In this document: positions 8,321 through 18,615 of the stretch, in pieces | Numbering within the stretch: the first letter of the stretch is position 1 | How the letters are laid out: each line of letters opens with the position of its first letter | From: an uncultured Endomicrobiia bacterium | Lineage (GTDB): Bacteria > Elusimicrobiota > Endomicrobiia > DTEH01 | Reading direction: 5' to 3' | Assembly (NCBI GenBank): GCA_937936785.1 | Contig: CALDDQ010000004.1 | Coordinates: 1 to 64,000 of the forward strand | Length of the DNA: 64,000 bases | The notes under the pieces: model-generated | Databases searched by the model: none | What the model was told of the DNA's origin: nothing | Seen by the model: the letters and a program-made list of their open reading frames with translations, nothing else | Translations under genes and position numbers: made by a program

Positions 8321-10012
8321 ATGAAAAAAGAACCAGGATTTGGGTTAACTGAAGTAATTATTTCTTTAGTGGTAATATCAATTCTTATGATTTCTTTTAA
8401 TATGATATATAAATACATATCAACTAATAGTGTAATGATTCGCGAAAAAACAACTTCGTTTAGGATTGGAGATGAAATATTTTCAAAATTGAAAACTATA
8501 GAATATTACTATTTATTTGATTTTGATTCTTCTAAACCAATTTATGGTTTAGAAGGTAAAACTTTTGGTCCGGTGACGTTACAAACTTCAACATATCCAT
8601 ATTTATCAATTCTTAGAGAAATAACAACTTTAACAACAAATTATTCAATTGATAGATGGACAGTTGATATAAAATTTAAACTAAGAGATATTTCAGATGT
8701 TTCAGGAGATGGATATATTGGAGATTTAAGATATTTTATTGATGTAAATAATGATGGTATTGATGACTATGATCCGCAAATAAAATATTATAAAGCTAAT
8801 GCAGATAGTGATTATTATGATACATATTATTCAACTAGTTTATTAAAAACTTGTTCTGAATTACCGGATACTAATTTAAAAGAAGTAACTCTAAAATTAT
8901 ATAAAAAAGGAAAGTTAGTTTATACTAAAACAGAGTTAATTTCATATGAAATGTTTAGTGGGATAGAGAGTCGTGCCAGTGGAGCAGAACTAAAATTATT
9001 CATATCGCAACCAGCAAATAATACTTACTTATATAATTTATCTACCCAAGAAAGACAAGATTCGTTTGGTCTTGTAATTAGTAAACCATATCCAGCCGAA
9101 GTTATTGCTTATAGAGCAGATACAAGTAACCCCTTACGCTTAAAAGGTGAGACTGTAGCAAATGCTTTAGTAAAATTTTTTTTAAAAACGCCAATAACAG
9201 AGTTAGATTATATAACAGCAAATATGTTAGGCGAGTTTGACTGGCCAAGTATTCCAATGACAACAAATTTAACTGAAGGGAAAAACACAATTTTAGCTCA
9301 GGCAATAAAAGATTCTTTTTACTCACCATATGCTTCAAGAGAAGTAATTTATGATTTAAATCCTCCAAAAATTATAGATCCTGTACCTCAGGGGATAACA
9401 TATGATTTAATGCCATATATTGGTGCTAAAATTTTTGATACAGTTTTAACTACAGGAATAGCGAGTGGTATATGTAGTGAAGTTTTAGAGATGAAACACA
9501 ATGGAAATTCTGTATCATTTACTTATGACAGCACTAATGAAAAAATTTTTTGGAAAGACAATAATACAAATCTTCCTGTGAAACTTTCCACTGGTGTTTG
9601 GCATAACATATTAGTAGAAGGAGGAGATAACGCTTATTATAAAGTAAAATCAACCTGGAGTTTTATTATTATTCCGGTAGAAGTAGACCATTCAGCACCT
9701 ACTATTTCTAACAAACATCCTATAGGAACTACAAGTGATTCGCTTCCTACTATTAAATGTATGATTTTTGATAATCAAAGTGGAATAGATCCGTTTAGTA
9801 TAGAACTAAAATTTAATGGTCAAGTAGTAGTTTCAAGCACAAATGTCGGTCAATACTATAGTCCGGAAACTAACCAACTCGCATGGCCAGTTACAACACA
9901 TTTGATGAACGGAAGTATGCATACAGTAGAAGTAAAAGCGAGTCATTGGGCAAATATTCCCGAAGACAAAAAAATGTCTACAGACAGTTGGTGGTTTAAA
10001 GTTAGTTATTAG
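8321..10012 (+). CDS. Type IV pilin-like minor pseudopilin with large C-terminal Ig-like region
   Basis: Prepilin motif GFGLTEVIISLVVISILMISF; DVSGDGYIGD and DVNNDGIDDYDP Ca-binding-like loops; repeated Ig-like PxI..P.. segments. Confidence 0.75.
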   Translation: MKKEPGFGLTEVIISLVVISILMISFNMIYKYISTNSVMIREKTTSFRIGDEIFSKLKTIEYYYLFDFDSSKPIYGLEGKTFGPVTLQTSTYPYLSILREITTLTTNYSIDRWTVDIKFKLRDISDVSGDGYIGDLRYFIDVNNDGIDDYDPQIKYYKANADSDYYDTYYSTSLLKTCSELPDTNLKEVTLKLYKKGKLVYTKTELISYEMFSGIESRASGAELKLFISQPANNTYLYNLSTQERQDSFGLVISKPYPAEVIAYRADTSNPLRLKGETVANALVKFFLKTPITELDYITANMLGEFDWPSIPMTTNLTEGKNTILAQAIKDSFYSPYASREVIYDLNPPKIIDPVPQGITYDLMPYIGAKIFDTVLTTGIASGICSEVLEMKHNGNSVSFTYDSTNEKIFWKDNNTNLPVKLSTGVWHNILVEGGDNAYYKVKSTWSFIIIPVEVDHSAPTISNKHPIGTTSDSLPTIKCMIFDNQSGIDPFSIELKFNGQVVVSSTNVGQYYSPETNQLAWPVTTHLMNGSMHTVEVKASHWANIPEDKKMSTDSWWFKVSY

Positions 10013-10020
10013 TTTATAAT

Positions 10021-10890
10021 ATGAATTTTACAATTGGACAAAGAATAGATTCCAAAACAGCAGGAGTTACTTTGGTTGAAGTTATGATGTATGTTGTATT
10101 GGTTAGTATAATAGGATTGTCTATAACGACATTTTTTCAAACTGCAGTTCGTGGTGCAAAAAAAACTGAATTACAAATGTTAGCATTATCTGATTTGCGA
10201 GACATTTTAACAAAATTTGAGATTGAAACTGACATATATCAAATTAATGAATTATTAGAAATATCTACAACATCTATAAAGTTTATTTCAGACATAACAA
10301 GAAGTCCGTTATACGATCCCAATGCAGATTATGATGGAGATGGTATAATTAACAAATATGATTCTGACATAGACAATGATGCACAAGAAAGATTTTTTTT
10401 ACCACAAGATCAACAGTGGAAGGTAGGATATAATTTAGAAGATGACGATGATGACAACGATGATAAGATTGATGTTATTATAAAAATATATTGGGATCCG
10501 TTAGATAAAAAAGTTTACCGTGAACTTTATATAAATGAAGGACTTTATAGCAATAAAGTTTTAGGTGAGGTCACAAAATTTGAATTTACATATTCAGGGT
10601 CAAAAAGAGAAGATTTAGGAAAATTCATAGATTTAGGTAATGATGGTGTTGCAGGGACAAAAGATTATGGTGAGAACGACGGCAAAATTTCATTACGTGA
10701 AATTGATTGGACATTACCACCGACAGGACATGGGAACAGGTCCGGGACTATTGATACTGGGCAGGAATTGAGATACATTACTACAATCGGATTAAAATTG
10801 GAATTGGATAGAAACAAAGATGGTCTGGTTGATGCAAAATTAGAAACCGAGCTTATGCCACCTATGTTGCCACTAAAATGGAGAAGATGA
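10021..10890 (+). CDS. Type IV minor pseudopilin with Asp-rich calcium-binding-like loops
   Basis: AGVTLVEVMMYVVLVSIIGLSITTFF; DPNADYDGDGIINKYDSDIDND; DRNKDGLVD. Confidence 0.78.
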   Translation: MNFTIGQRIDSKTAGVTLVEVMMYVVLVSIIGLSITTFFQTAVRGAKKTELQMLALSDLRDILTKFEIETDIYQINELLEISTTSIKFISDITRSPLYDPNADYDGDGIINKYDSDIDNDAQERFFLPQDQQWKVGYNLEDDDDDNDDKIDVIIKIYWDPLDKKVYRELYINEGLYSNKVLGEVTKFEFTYSGSKREDLGKFIDLGNDGVAGTKDYGENDGKISLREIDWTLPPTGHGNRSGTIDTGQELRYITTIGLKLELDRNKDGLVDAKLETELMPPMLPLKWRR

Positions 10891-12182
10891 GAATGTTTAA
10901 AAAAGTTTGTGTTAAAAAAAATTCTGGTGTTGCACTTGTTACAACAATTTTTATGATGTTAATTTTAATCCCTGCTACTATATGGTTATTATCATTTTTA
11001 GACAATCAGTTACAGTTAGTTAACAAAGAAAAACAAATTAAGATTGCGACTGGAATTGCAAATGATGTCATTGTGGATTACATGCGCCAATTTTCGCAAA
11101 ATTATTATGAAGGACATTATGATCTATCTGTTCTTTCACGACCAGAATATTTTTATGATCAAGGATTTTCTTCAGTTACTGTTGTTCCTAATGCACAGCA
11201 ACATACAGTTTATATTGAATCAGTTGGTGCATATGCAAAAGATAAAAACAATATTTTGGTAGACAGAAAAGTTTCTGCGTTAATAAAATTTATTTCTGAT
11301 ATGACGGATTATGGGACATATATAAACGGTTCATTTACAATCTCTGCAAGTAATGTAACATATTATGGCAAATGGTGGATTACAGGAGATTTAAGTATCA
11401 CAGGTTCTAATGTTAATTTTATGGGTGGACCGGTTATTGTAGGAGGACGAATTTCTGGTGGAACTGGATGTAAAATTTATGGTAATTTATATTATGGTGG
11501 AAGTTCCAAAGGTAATGTGACAGTTTATGGTAACACGTACAACTTTTATCCATCGGGAATGGTTTATCCTACAATAAAAGAAACTTTTTATATTGCAAAT
11601 TCAAATTATAAGATTACTACTGATAGAACTTTAAAATTTGAAGCATATCCATCTTCATCTGCATTTCTTATAGTAGGAACAACAATTACAGTTCCAATAG
11701 TAGAATCTGGAATGATAATTTTAGGGGAAAATGTTAATTTAACAGTTTATGGCACAGTTAAAGGTAGAGTTACAGTAGTTACAACAAACACATCCTCAAC
11801 TAAAGGAAAAATTATTGTAGGTTTATATAATACGGAAGCAAATCTGCTTTATTACAATCCGCTTACAGGTGGAACAACTACTTATAGTTACTATGGAAAT
11901 TCGTTTGCAGGGATAGCAAGTAATGGAATAACATTTCAAGGAAAGACAACTTCTACTACAAAAGATTTGATTGCTTGTGGAGCATTTTTTGACAGGTCAA
12001 GTAGTAACATTAATGCAGTTGGTGCTTCGGGGAAAAAATTTGTCTTATATGGTTCACGAAATAAACCAATATCACTTTCTGGTTTTTCTTCAGTAGAATT
12101 AATTTATGACCAATATTTAAACGAATCACCACCCCATGGATTACCTGAACGGCCTATATTAGTTAATTTAGATGTAAGATAG
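10878..12182 (+). CDS. PilX-like minor pilin/surface protein with repetitive Gly/Tyr/Thr-rich C-terminus
   Basis: NSGVALVTTIFMMLILIPATIWLLSFLDN N-terminus, then beta-rich stretches (SITGSNVNFMGGPVIVGGRISGG). Confidence 0.65.
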   Translation: MEKMRMFKKVCVKKNSGVALVTTIFMMLILIPATIWLLSFLDNQLQLVNKEKQIKIATGIANDVIVDYMRQFSQNYYEGHYDLSVLSRPEYFYDQGFSSVTVVPNAQQHTVYIESVGAYAKDKNNILVDRKVSALIKFISDMTDYGTYINGSFTISASNVTYYGKWWITGDLSITGSNVNFMGGPVIVGGRISGGTGCKIYGNLYYGGSSKGNVTVYGNTYNFYPSGMVYPTIKETFYIANSNYKITTDRTLKFEAYPSSSAFLIVGTTITVPIVESGMIILGENVNLTVYGTVKGRVTVVTTNTSSTKGKIIVGLYNTEANLLYYNPLTGGTTTYSYYGNSFAGIASNGITFQGKTTSTTKDLIACGAFFDRSSSNINAVGASGKKFVLYGSRNKPISLSGFSSVELIYDQYLNESPPHGLPERPILVNLDVR

Positions 12183-12237
12183 AAAAACTATTCAATAAAA
12201 GTTGAATTTCAAAATCTTTTTTAATAAAAAACCTACT

Positions 12238-13752
12238 ATGAAATTATATTCTTTATCTGCAAAAGAGTTAATGTTGTTAATAAGAAAGAAAGAATTAACA
12301 AAGGAAGAAATTATAACTTCTTTTTTGGATAGGATTGCAGATGTAGACAAAGATTTAAATGCTTTTATAACAGTTTTTGACAAGGAAAAAATTATTAGTT
12401 TAATTAACGAAACTGTTGAGGAAGAAATTTCATTATTGAAGTATATTCCTTTTGCAATAAAAGATAACATTTGTATTCAAGGGACCAGAACATCCTGCGG
12501 TTCAAAAATGTTAGAAAACTACATTTCACCTTACGATGCTACAGTTATAAAATTGTTAAAACAATCTAAAGTATTATTTTTAGGTAAGACCAATATGGAC
12601 GAGTTTGCAATGGGTTCATCAACTGAGACATCGTATTTTGGTAAAGTGAAAAATCCACATAATTTAACAAAGATTCCCGGTGGTTCTTCAGGCGGTTCTG
12701 CAGTTGCGGTAGCGTCCGGAGAAACAATTTTTGCACTTGGTTCTGACACTGGTGGTTCAATAAGACAACCCGCAGCGTTATGTGGTGTGGTGGGAATAAA
12801 ACCTACTTATGGGAGAGTTTCAAGATATGGTCTGGTAGCATTTGCATCTTCTTTAGATCAGGTAGGTGTTTTTGCACGAAATGTTTATGATACATCTATG
12901 GCTATGGACATTATATGTGGTTATGATGAAAAAGATTCTACTTCTATAGATGTTAAAAAAGAAAAATATTCATCATCAATTGATACTTTGGATGAACAAT
13001 TTTTAAAAAGTATAAAAGTAGGTTTACCAAAAGAGTATTTTATTTCAGGTATACAAGATGAAGTTAAACAAAAAGTTTTATTTGCAGTAAAAATTTTAGA
13101 TAAATTAGGTGTTAAAGTGGAAGAAGTTTCTTTGCCGCATACAGAATACGCTGTTGCAACATATTATTTAATAGCTCCAGCAGAAGCATCATCTAATCTT
13201 GCGAGGTATGACGGGGTTAAATATGGATATAAAACAGATAGTGAAAAACTTAAAAAATTAAAGATAGACGAAAAAGATAACAATGAGTATTCGGCATTGA
13301 TTGATATGTATAGATATACTCGTAGAGAAGGTTTTGGTGATGAAGTTAAACGAAGAATTATGATAGGAACTTATGCATTATCTAAAGGATATTATGATGC
13401 TTACTATGGTAAGGCACAGAAAGTTAGAAATCTTATAACAAAAGATTTTTTGGATGTGTTTAAGAAAGTAGATTTTTTGATAACTCCGACAACTCCAACA
13501 ACAGCATTTGATCTTGGGTCAAAAATTGATAATCCGTTACAGATGTATTTGTCAGACATTTTTACAATACCGTGTAATTTAGCTGGTTTACCCGGGATAT
13601 CAATTCCATGTGGTTTTGATAATGACCAGTTGCCGATAGGACTACAAATTTTAGCGCCACATTTTAAAGAAAAACAAATGTTACAACTATCATATTGTAT
13701 TGAACAAGAGTTAAAAATAAAAAATTCTTCAGAAAACAAATATTTAGTATGA
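12238..13752 (+). CDS. gatA: Asp/Glu-tRNA amidotransferase subunit A
   Basis: KIPGGSSGGSAVAVASGE, GSDTGGSIRQPAALCGVVGIKPTYGRVSRYG; ATG at 12238 (MKLYSLSAKEL). Confidence 0.97.
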   Translation: MKLYSLSAKELMLLIRKKELTKEEIITSFLDRIADVDKDLNAFITVFDKEKIISLINETVEEEISLLKYIPFAIKDNICIQGTRTSCGSKMLENYISPYDATVIKLLKQSKVLFLGKTNMDEFAMGSSTETSYFGKVKNPHNLTKIPGGSSGGSAVAVASGETIFALGSDTGGSIRQPAALCGVVGIKPTYGRVSRYGLVAFASSLDQVGVFARNVYDTSMAMDIICGYDEKDSTSIDVKKEKYSSSIDTLDEQFLKSIKVGLPKEYFISGIQDEVKQKVLFAVKILDKLGVKVEEVSLPHTEYAVATYYLIAPAEASSNLARYDGVKYGYKTDSEKLKKLKIDEKDNNEYSALIDMYRYTRREGFGDEVKRRIMIGTYALSKGYYDAYYGKAQKVRNLITKDFLDVFKKVDFLITPTTPTTAFDLGSKIDNPLQMYLSDIFTIPCNLAGLPGISIPCGFDNDQLPIGLQILAPHFKEKQMLQLSYCIEQELKIKNSSENKYLV

Positions 13753-14648
13753 AAAAAATAAAAAAAAGTTTTTTAATTTTATCTGCATGTTTTGTTTTAG
13801 TGTTAGGTGGGAGATATTTTTTAACATCGGCAAAAAGTTTTAATGTAGAAGAAGATATTAAAAAGAGTCAGTTTCAACAGTTAAAAGAATCTATAGAATA
13901 TTATGTTAAAGATTATTCAGGAAATATTTCTGTTTACATTAAAGATTTAAAAACTGGCCAGACAGTTGCTATAAACGAAGAACATAAGATACCTGCTGCC
14001 AGCATAATAAAAATTCCTATAATGGCAGCGGTTTATCATTTACAAAATGAAGAAAAAGATTTGTTAGAAAAAAGTTTAGTTTACGAAAAAAGGCATAGAT
14101 GTGCAGGTTCTGGAAAATTAAAATTTTTTCCGTGCAAAACGAAATTTCAGATAAGTAATTTAATAGAATTAATGATTACCGAATCAGACAATATTGCTAC
14201 AAATATTATTACAGAATACATAGGATTAGATAAATTGAACCAGATATTTGTTTCAGAGTTAAATTTAAAAAACACAAATATGCAACGATATATAATGGAC
14301 TTAAAGTTAAGGGATAAAGGTATAGAAAACTATACTTCTGCAAAAGATATAGGTATAATGTTAGAAAGAATATATAATAGGAAACTAATTTCACAAACTG
14401 CATCTGAAGAAATGCTGGAAATTCTAATGAAACAAAAAATCTCTGATAGAATTCCTAAATATTTACCAAAAGAAATTGTTGTTGCACATAAGACTGGTCT
14501 TATGCGTGATAGTTGTCATGATGCAGGGATAGTTTTTACCAGTAAGGGAGATTTTATTGTGGTAGTTCTTACAGAACAAATTAATATTACTTTAGCAAAA
14601 AATGTTATTGCAGAAATTGCATATAAAACATATTCGGTATACCAATAG
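13749..14648 (+). CDS. Class A beta-lactamase-fold serine hydrolase (exported)
   Basis: Signal-like N-terminus; SIIK (SxxK), ESDNIATN (SDN), HKTG (KTG) motifs. Confidence 0.88.
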   Translation: MKKIKKSFLILSACFVLVLGGRYFLTSAKSFNVEEDIKKSQFQQLKESIEYYVKDYSGNISVYIKDLKTGQTVAINEEHKIPAASIIKIPIMAAVYHLQNEEKDLLEKSLVYEKRHRCAGSGKLKFFPCKTKFQISNLIELMITESDNIATNIITEYIGLDKLNQIFVSELNLKNTNMQRYIMDLKLRDKGIENYTSAKDIGIMLERIYNRKLISQTASEEMLEILMKQKISDRIPKYLPKEIVVAHKTGLMRDSCHDAGIVFTSKGDFIVVVLTEQINITLAKNVIAEIAYKTYSVYQ

Positions 14649-14675
14649 TAAATAGAATAATGTATTTTTAAGTTA

Positions 14676-15461
14676 ATGAATATTATAAATTCACTAATAC
14701 TAGGTATTGTGCAAGGAATTACAGAATTTTTGCCTATATCAAGTTCTGCACATTTAGTTTTTTTACAGACAATTTTTAAATTGAAAGAAAACGTATTGTT
14801 TTTTGATATTTTATTACATTTTTCTACTTTACTGGCAGTAATTTTTGTGTTTTACAAAGATATAATTACGTATTTAAAATCTAAAAAAATTTTATTTTAT
14901 ATTTTAATAGCAACAATTCCTACAGGTATAATAGGATTAATAATAAAAAAATATTTTGAATCTATTTTTTCAAATTCATTTTTTGCAGCAGGAAATTTAG
15001 TGATAACAGGATTTTTATTATTTTTTTCTGAGAAAAAATATATGAAATCTAAAGATATAAAAATAGAAATTTTAAACATAGGTTGGCTGAAAAGTTTAAT
15101 AATTGGGATTTTTCAATCAATAGCAGTGTTACCTGGTATTTCACGTTCAGGAGCGACTCTTGCAGCAACAATGTTTTTAGGTATAAAAAAAGAACAATCA
15201 GTAAAATTTATTTTTATAATGTCAATCCCAGCAATTCTTGCTGCTACAATGTTAGAAGTAAAAGAGTTAATTTTTGATATGGCAAGTAGAGCAACTTTTG
15301 CGCCTGTATACATTTGGGGTCTAACATTTGCATTTGTTTGTGGTATATTATCGTTAAAGTTTTTAGTTAATATTGTGCAGAATAGTAAGTTAAAATATTT
15401 TGCGTATTATTGTTGGTTTGTAGGAAGTTTTTTTATAGTGTTAAACTACTTGGTTAGATAA
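14676..15461 (+). CDS. uppP: Undecaprenyl-diphosphatase
   Basis: GIVQGITEFLPISSSAHL and PGISRSGATLAATMFLG. Confidence 0.97.
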   Translation: MNIINSLILGIVQGITEFLPISSSAHLVFLQTIFKLKENVLFFDILLHFSTLLAVIFVFYKDIITYLKSKKILFYILIATIPTGIIGLIIKKYFESIFSNSFFAAGNLVITGFLLFFSEKKYMKSKDIKIEILNIGWLKSLIIGIFQSIAVLPGISRSGATLAATMFLGIKKEQSVKFIFIMSIPAILAATMLEVKELIFDMASRATFAPVYIWGLTFAFVCGILSLKFLVNIVQNSKLKYFAYYCWFVGSFFIVLNYLVR

Positions 15462-15579
15462 TTTTAGTGGTAAACTTTACAATAAACTAAGATGTGTTGA
15501 ATTATTGATTTGTAAGCAAAATTATTATAGACTTAAAATTGAAGAAATAAAACAAAAAGATTAATGGGGGATAAGTATT

Positions 15580-17670
15580 ATGGAAATGATATTAACAGAA
15601 ATAACTACAGTAGTGTGGTCGGTAGTATGTGGTCTTGCAGGATTAACTTTTGTTTGGTATTTGTCAAAAAAAGTTTTAAATGCAGATGCTGGCAATGAAG
15701 AGATGCAACGTATATCTGGTTTAGTGCGAAAAGGTGCAATAGCATTTTTGTCCAGGCAATATAAGACGATTTCATACTTTTTGTTTATAATTTTTATAAT
15801 AATGTTTTTCTTGATTGCTAAAAAGACTGCAGTAGCTTTTATAATAGGAGCAGGGTGTTCTATGTTGGCAGGGATAATTGGCATGAACATTTCTACATTA
15901 TCATCTTCCAGAACAGCAAAAAAATGTGAAGTATCATTTAACGAAGCGTTAGGGATAGCGTTTCCTGGTGGTGCAGTTATGGGTTTGTCAGTTGCAAGTT
16001 TAGGTATGGTAGGGTTAGGGTTAGTTTATATTATCTACATCTGGCATGGGAATGTTCAAGGTAAAGAATTGTTTACAAATATATTTGAAGCAACGAAGTT
16101 AATTGTAGGATTTTCTATGGGAGCAAGTTCTATAGCACTTTTTGCACGTGTTGGAGGAGGAATTTATACAAAAGCAGCAGATGTAGGAGCAGATCTTGTA
16201 GGAAAGGTTGAAAAAAACATTCCCGAAGATGATCCAAGAAATCCTGCAGTTATTGCAGATAATGTAGGAGACAACGTTGGAGATGTTGCAGGTATGGGAG
16301 CAGATTTGTATGAATCTTATGTTGGAGCAATAGTATCAGGTATGGTTATTGCAATGAGTAATTTAGCAAGTACAAAATCTGCATTTTTGTGTTTGATACT
16401 TTCTGCTGCAGGAATTATTAGTTCAATTATAGGAGTATTTTTTGTAAAAACGAAATCAGATGTAGATCCACAAGTAAGTTTGAATAAAAGTATGTTAGCA
16501 TCTGTGATAGCATTTATATTACTTTCTTTTGGGATAATAAATTTTTGGTATAAAGACATGAATGCTTTTTGGGCAATATTGTCAGGTTTAACTGCTGGAA
16601 TGGTGGTAGGGTTTACTGCACAGTATTATACCTCTGGAAAAGTAGTAGAAAAAATTGCACAAAAAGCAGTTACAGGTCCAGCAACTTTAGTTATTGAAGG
16701 GACAGCATATGCAATGATTTCTACTATAATTCCTTTAATAGCAATATCTTTAGCTACGATAATTTCGTACCAACTACAAGGAATTTATGGTATAGCATTG
16801 TCAGCAATAGGAATGTTAGCTTTAACTGGTACTACTGTTGCAATAGACGCTTATGGTCCCATAGCGGACAATGCGGCAGGAATTGCAGAGATGGCACATT
16901 TAGGTTCAGAAGTACGAAAACGTGCTGAACGGTTAGATGCTGTTGGAAATACTACAGCAGCAGTGGGTAAAGGGTTTGCGATAGGATCAGCCGCATTAAC
17001 TGCACTAGCGTTGTTTACTGCTTATGCTGAAACAGTAAACATAGGGATTTCAAGTGGGATAAATTTTTTTAAAGTATTAAATGCTTTAGATGCGAAAGTT
17101 GTTGCTGGGATGTTGATAGGAAGTGTAATGCCATTTTTTTTAGTTTCAAAAACGTTGCAAGCAGTTGGTAATGCAGCATATAGTATAGTGGAAGAAGTTA
17201 GACGACAATTTAAAGAAATCTCAGGTCTTATGGAAGGGACTGCACAACCGGATTCTGCGCGATGTGTTGATATAACAACGAAAGCTGCTTTACAACAAAT
17301 GATTCTTCCGGGCGTTTCTGCAGTAATAGTTCCTGCTTTTGTAGGAATATTTTTTGGTAAAAATTCATTATCAGGATTTTTAATAGGTTCGTTAATATCA
17401 GGAGTTCCTTTAGCAATATTTTTAGCTAATGCTGGTGGTGCATGGGATAATGCAAAAAAATATATTGAGGAAGGTAATCTTGGTGGTAAGGGTTCCGAAG
17501 CACACAAAGCAGCAGTTGTGGGAGACACAATCGGTGATCCGTTTAAAGATACTTCAGGACCGGCATTGAACATTTTGTTAAAATTAATGTCAGTTGTATC
17601 ATTGGTTTTTGGATTAGGGTTTGAAAAAATTTATAGTTGGATTTCAACAATAGTTCCTTTTTTGAGATAG
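15580..17670 (+). CDS. hppA: Membrane-bound pyrophosphatase, K+-dependent type
   Basis: DVGADLVGKVEKNIPEDDPRNPAVIADNVGDNVGDVAGMGADLYESYVG; GNTTAAVGKGFAIGSAAL; AGGAWDNAKKYIE. Confidence 0.97.
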   Translation: MEMILTEITTVVWSVVCGLAGLTFVWYLSKKVLNADAGNEEMQRISGLVRKGAIAFLSRQYKTISYFLFIIFIIMFFLIAKKTAVAFIIGAGCSMLAGIIGMNISTLSSSRTAKKCEVSFNEALGIAFPGGAVMGLSVASLGMVGLGLVYIIYIWHGNVQGKELFTNIFEATKLIVGFSMGASSIALFARVGGGIYTKAADVGADLVGKVEKNIPEDDPRNPAVIADNVGDNVGDVAGMGADLYESYVGAIVSGMVIAMSNLASTKSAFLCLILSAAGIISSIIGVFFVKTKSDVDPQVSLNKSMLASVIAFILLSFGIINFWYKDMNAFWAILSGLTAGMVVGFTAQYYTSGKVVEKIAQKAVTGPATLVIEGTAYAMISTIIPLIAISLATIISYQLQGIYGIALSAIGMLALTGTTVAIDAYGPIADNAAGIAEMAHLGSEVRKRAERLDAVGNTTAAVGKGFAIGSAALTALALFTAYAETVNIGISSGINFFKVLNALDAKVVAGMLIGSVMPFFLVSKTLQAVGNAAYSIVEEVRRQFKEISGLMEGTAQPDSARCVDITTKAALQQMILPGVSAVIVPAFVGIFFGKNSLSGFLIGSLISGVPLAIFLANAGGAWDNAKKYIEEGNLGGKGSEAHKAAVVGDTIGDPFKDTSGPALNILLKLMSVVSLVFGLGFEKIYSWISTIVPFLR

Positions 17671-17674
17671 GATA

Positions 17675-18604
17675 ATGAAAATTTTAGTTACAGGCGGTGC
17701 AGGATTTATTGGGTCTCATATTGTTGATGAATACATTGAAATGGGACATAAAGTAGTTGTAATTGACAACTTATTAACTGGTAAAAAGCACAATATTAAT
17801 AAGAAAGCAAAATTTTATAAAGTTGATATTTGCAACAATGTTGCATTAGAAAAAATTTTTTATAAAGAAAAGTTCGAGATAATAAATCATCATGCAGCAC
17901 AACTTGATGTTAGAAAATCAGTTGAAGATCCAAAATTTGATGCTTCAGTAAATATTATTGGTACATTGAACCTTTTAGAATTATCTGTAAAATATAAAAT
18001 AAAAAAATTTATTTTTGCATCTTCTGGTGGGACAATTTATGGTGAATGTAAAACAAAAAAACCACCAAAAGAAACTTCAAAATTTCAACCAGAATCGCCT
18101 TATGGGTGTGCAAAATTGGCAGTGGAATATTATTTAGGCTACTACAATACTATTTATGAATTAAAAGTAGCAATTTTAAGATACGCAAACGTTTTTGGCC
18201 CGAGACAAGATCCGTTTGGTGAAGCAGGTGTAGTGGCTATTTTTGCTAAAAGAATGTTAAAAAATGAAGATGTATACATTTTTGGTAATGGGCAACAGAT
18301 GCGCGATTTTGTTTTTGTAAAAGATGTTGTTAGAGCAAATGTTTTATGCACTACAAAAAATTTTAGTAAAATAGTATTAAATATTGGCACTGGAAAACTT
18401 ATCAGTGTTAACCATTTGTTTTCTAATATGAAGAAAATTGTTGGATATACAAAAGAAGCAATTTATAAACCAGCAAGAAAGGGTGAATTGTTTAAAAGTT
18501 ATTTAGACATATCTTTAGCAAAAAAAGTTTTTTCTTGGTCGCCTAAAACAAGTTTTTATGATGGACTTTGTAACACAATAAGTTATTTTAAATCACAGAT
18601 CTAA
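17675..18604 (+). CDS. NAD-dependent epimerase/dehydratase (UDP-glucose 4-epimerase-like)
   Basis: MKILVTGGAGFIGSHIVDEYIEMGH; YGCAKLAVEYY (YxxxK); RYANVFGPRQDP. Confidence 0.92.
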   Translation: MKILVTGGAGFIGSHIVDEYIEMGHKVVVIDNLLTGKKHNINKKAKFYKVDICNNVALEKIFYKEKFEIINHHAAQLDVRKSVEDPKFDASVNIIGTLNLLELSVKYKIKKFIFASSGGTIYGECKTKKPPKETSKFQPESPYGCAKLAVEYYLGYYNTIYELKVAILRYANVFGPRQDPFGEAGVVAIFAKRMLKNEDVYIFGNGQQMRDFVFVKDVVRANVLCTTKNFSKIVLNIGTGKLISVNHLFSNMKKIVGYTKEAIYKPARKGELFKSYLDISLAKKVFSWSPKTSFYDGLCNTISYFKSQI

Positions 18605-18615
18605 GTTGTTCTTAT

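Noticed and set aside
13749-14648. Antibiotic resistance beta-lactamase
   Set aside because: Motifs show a class A fold, but divergence and chromosomal housekeeping context give no basis for claiming clinical resistance; could be a cell-wall hydrolase.
17022-17573. 183-aa ORF antisense to hppA
   Set aside because: Lies entirely opposite the highly conserved hppA coding sequence and shows no recognisable domain; a by-product of codon bias.
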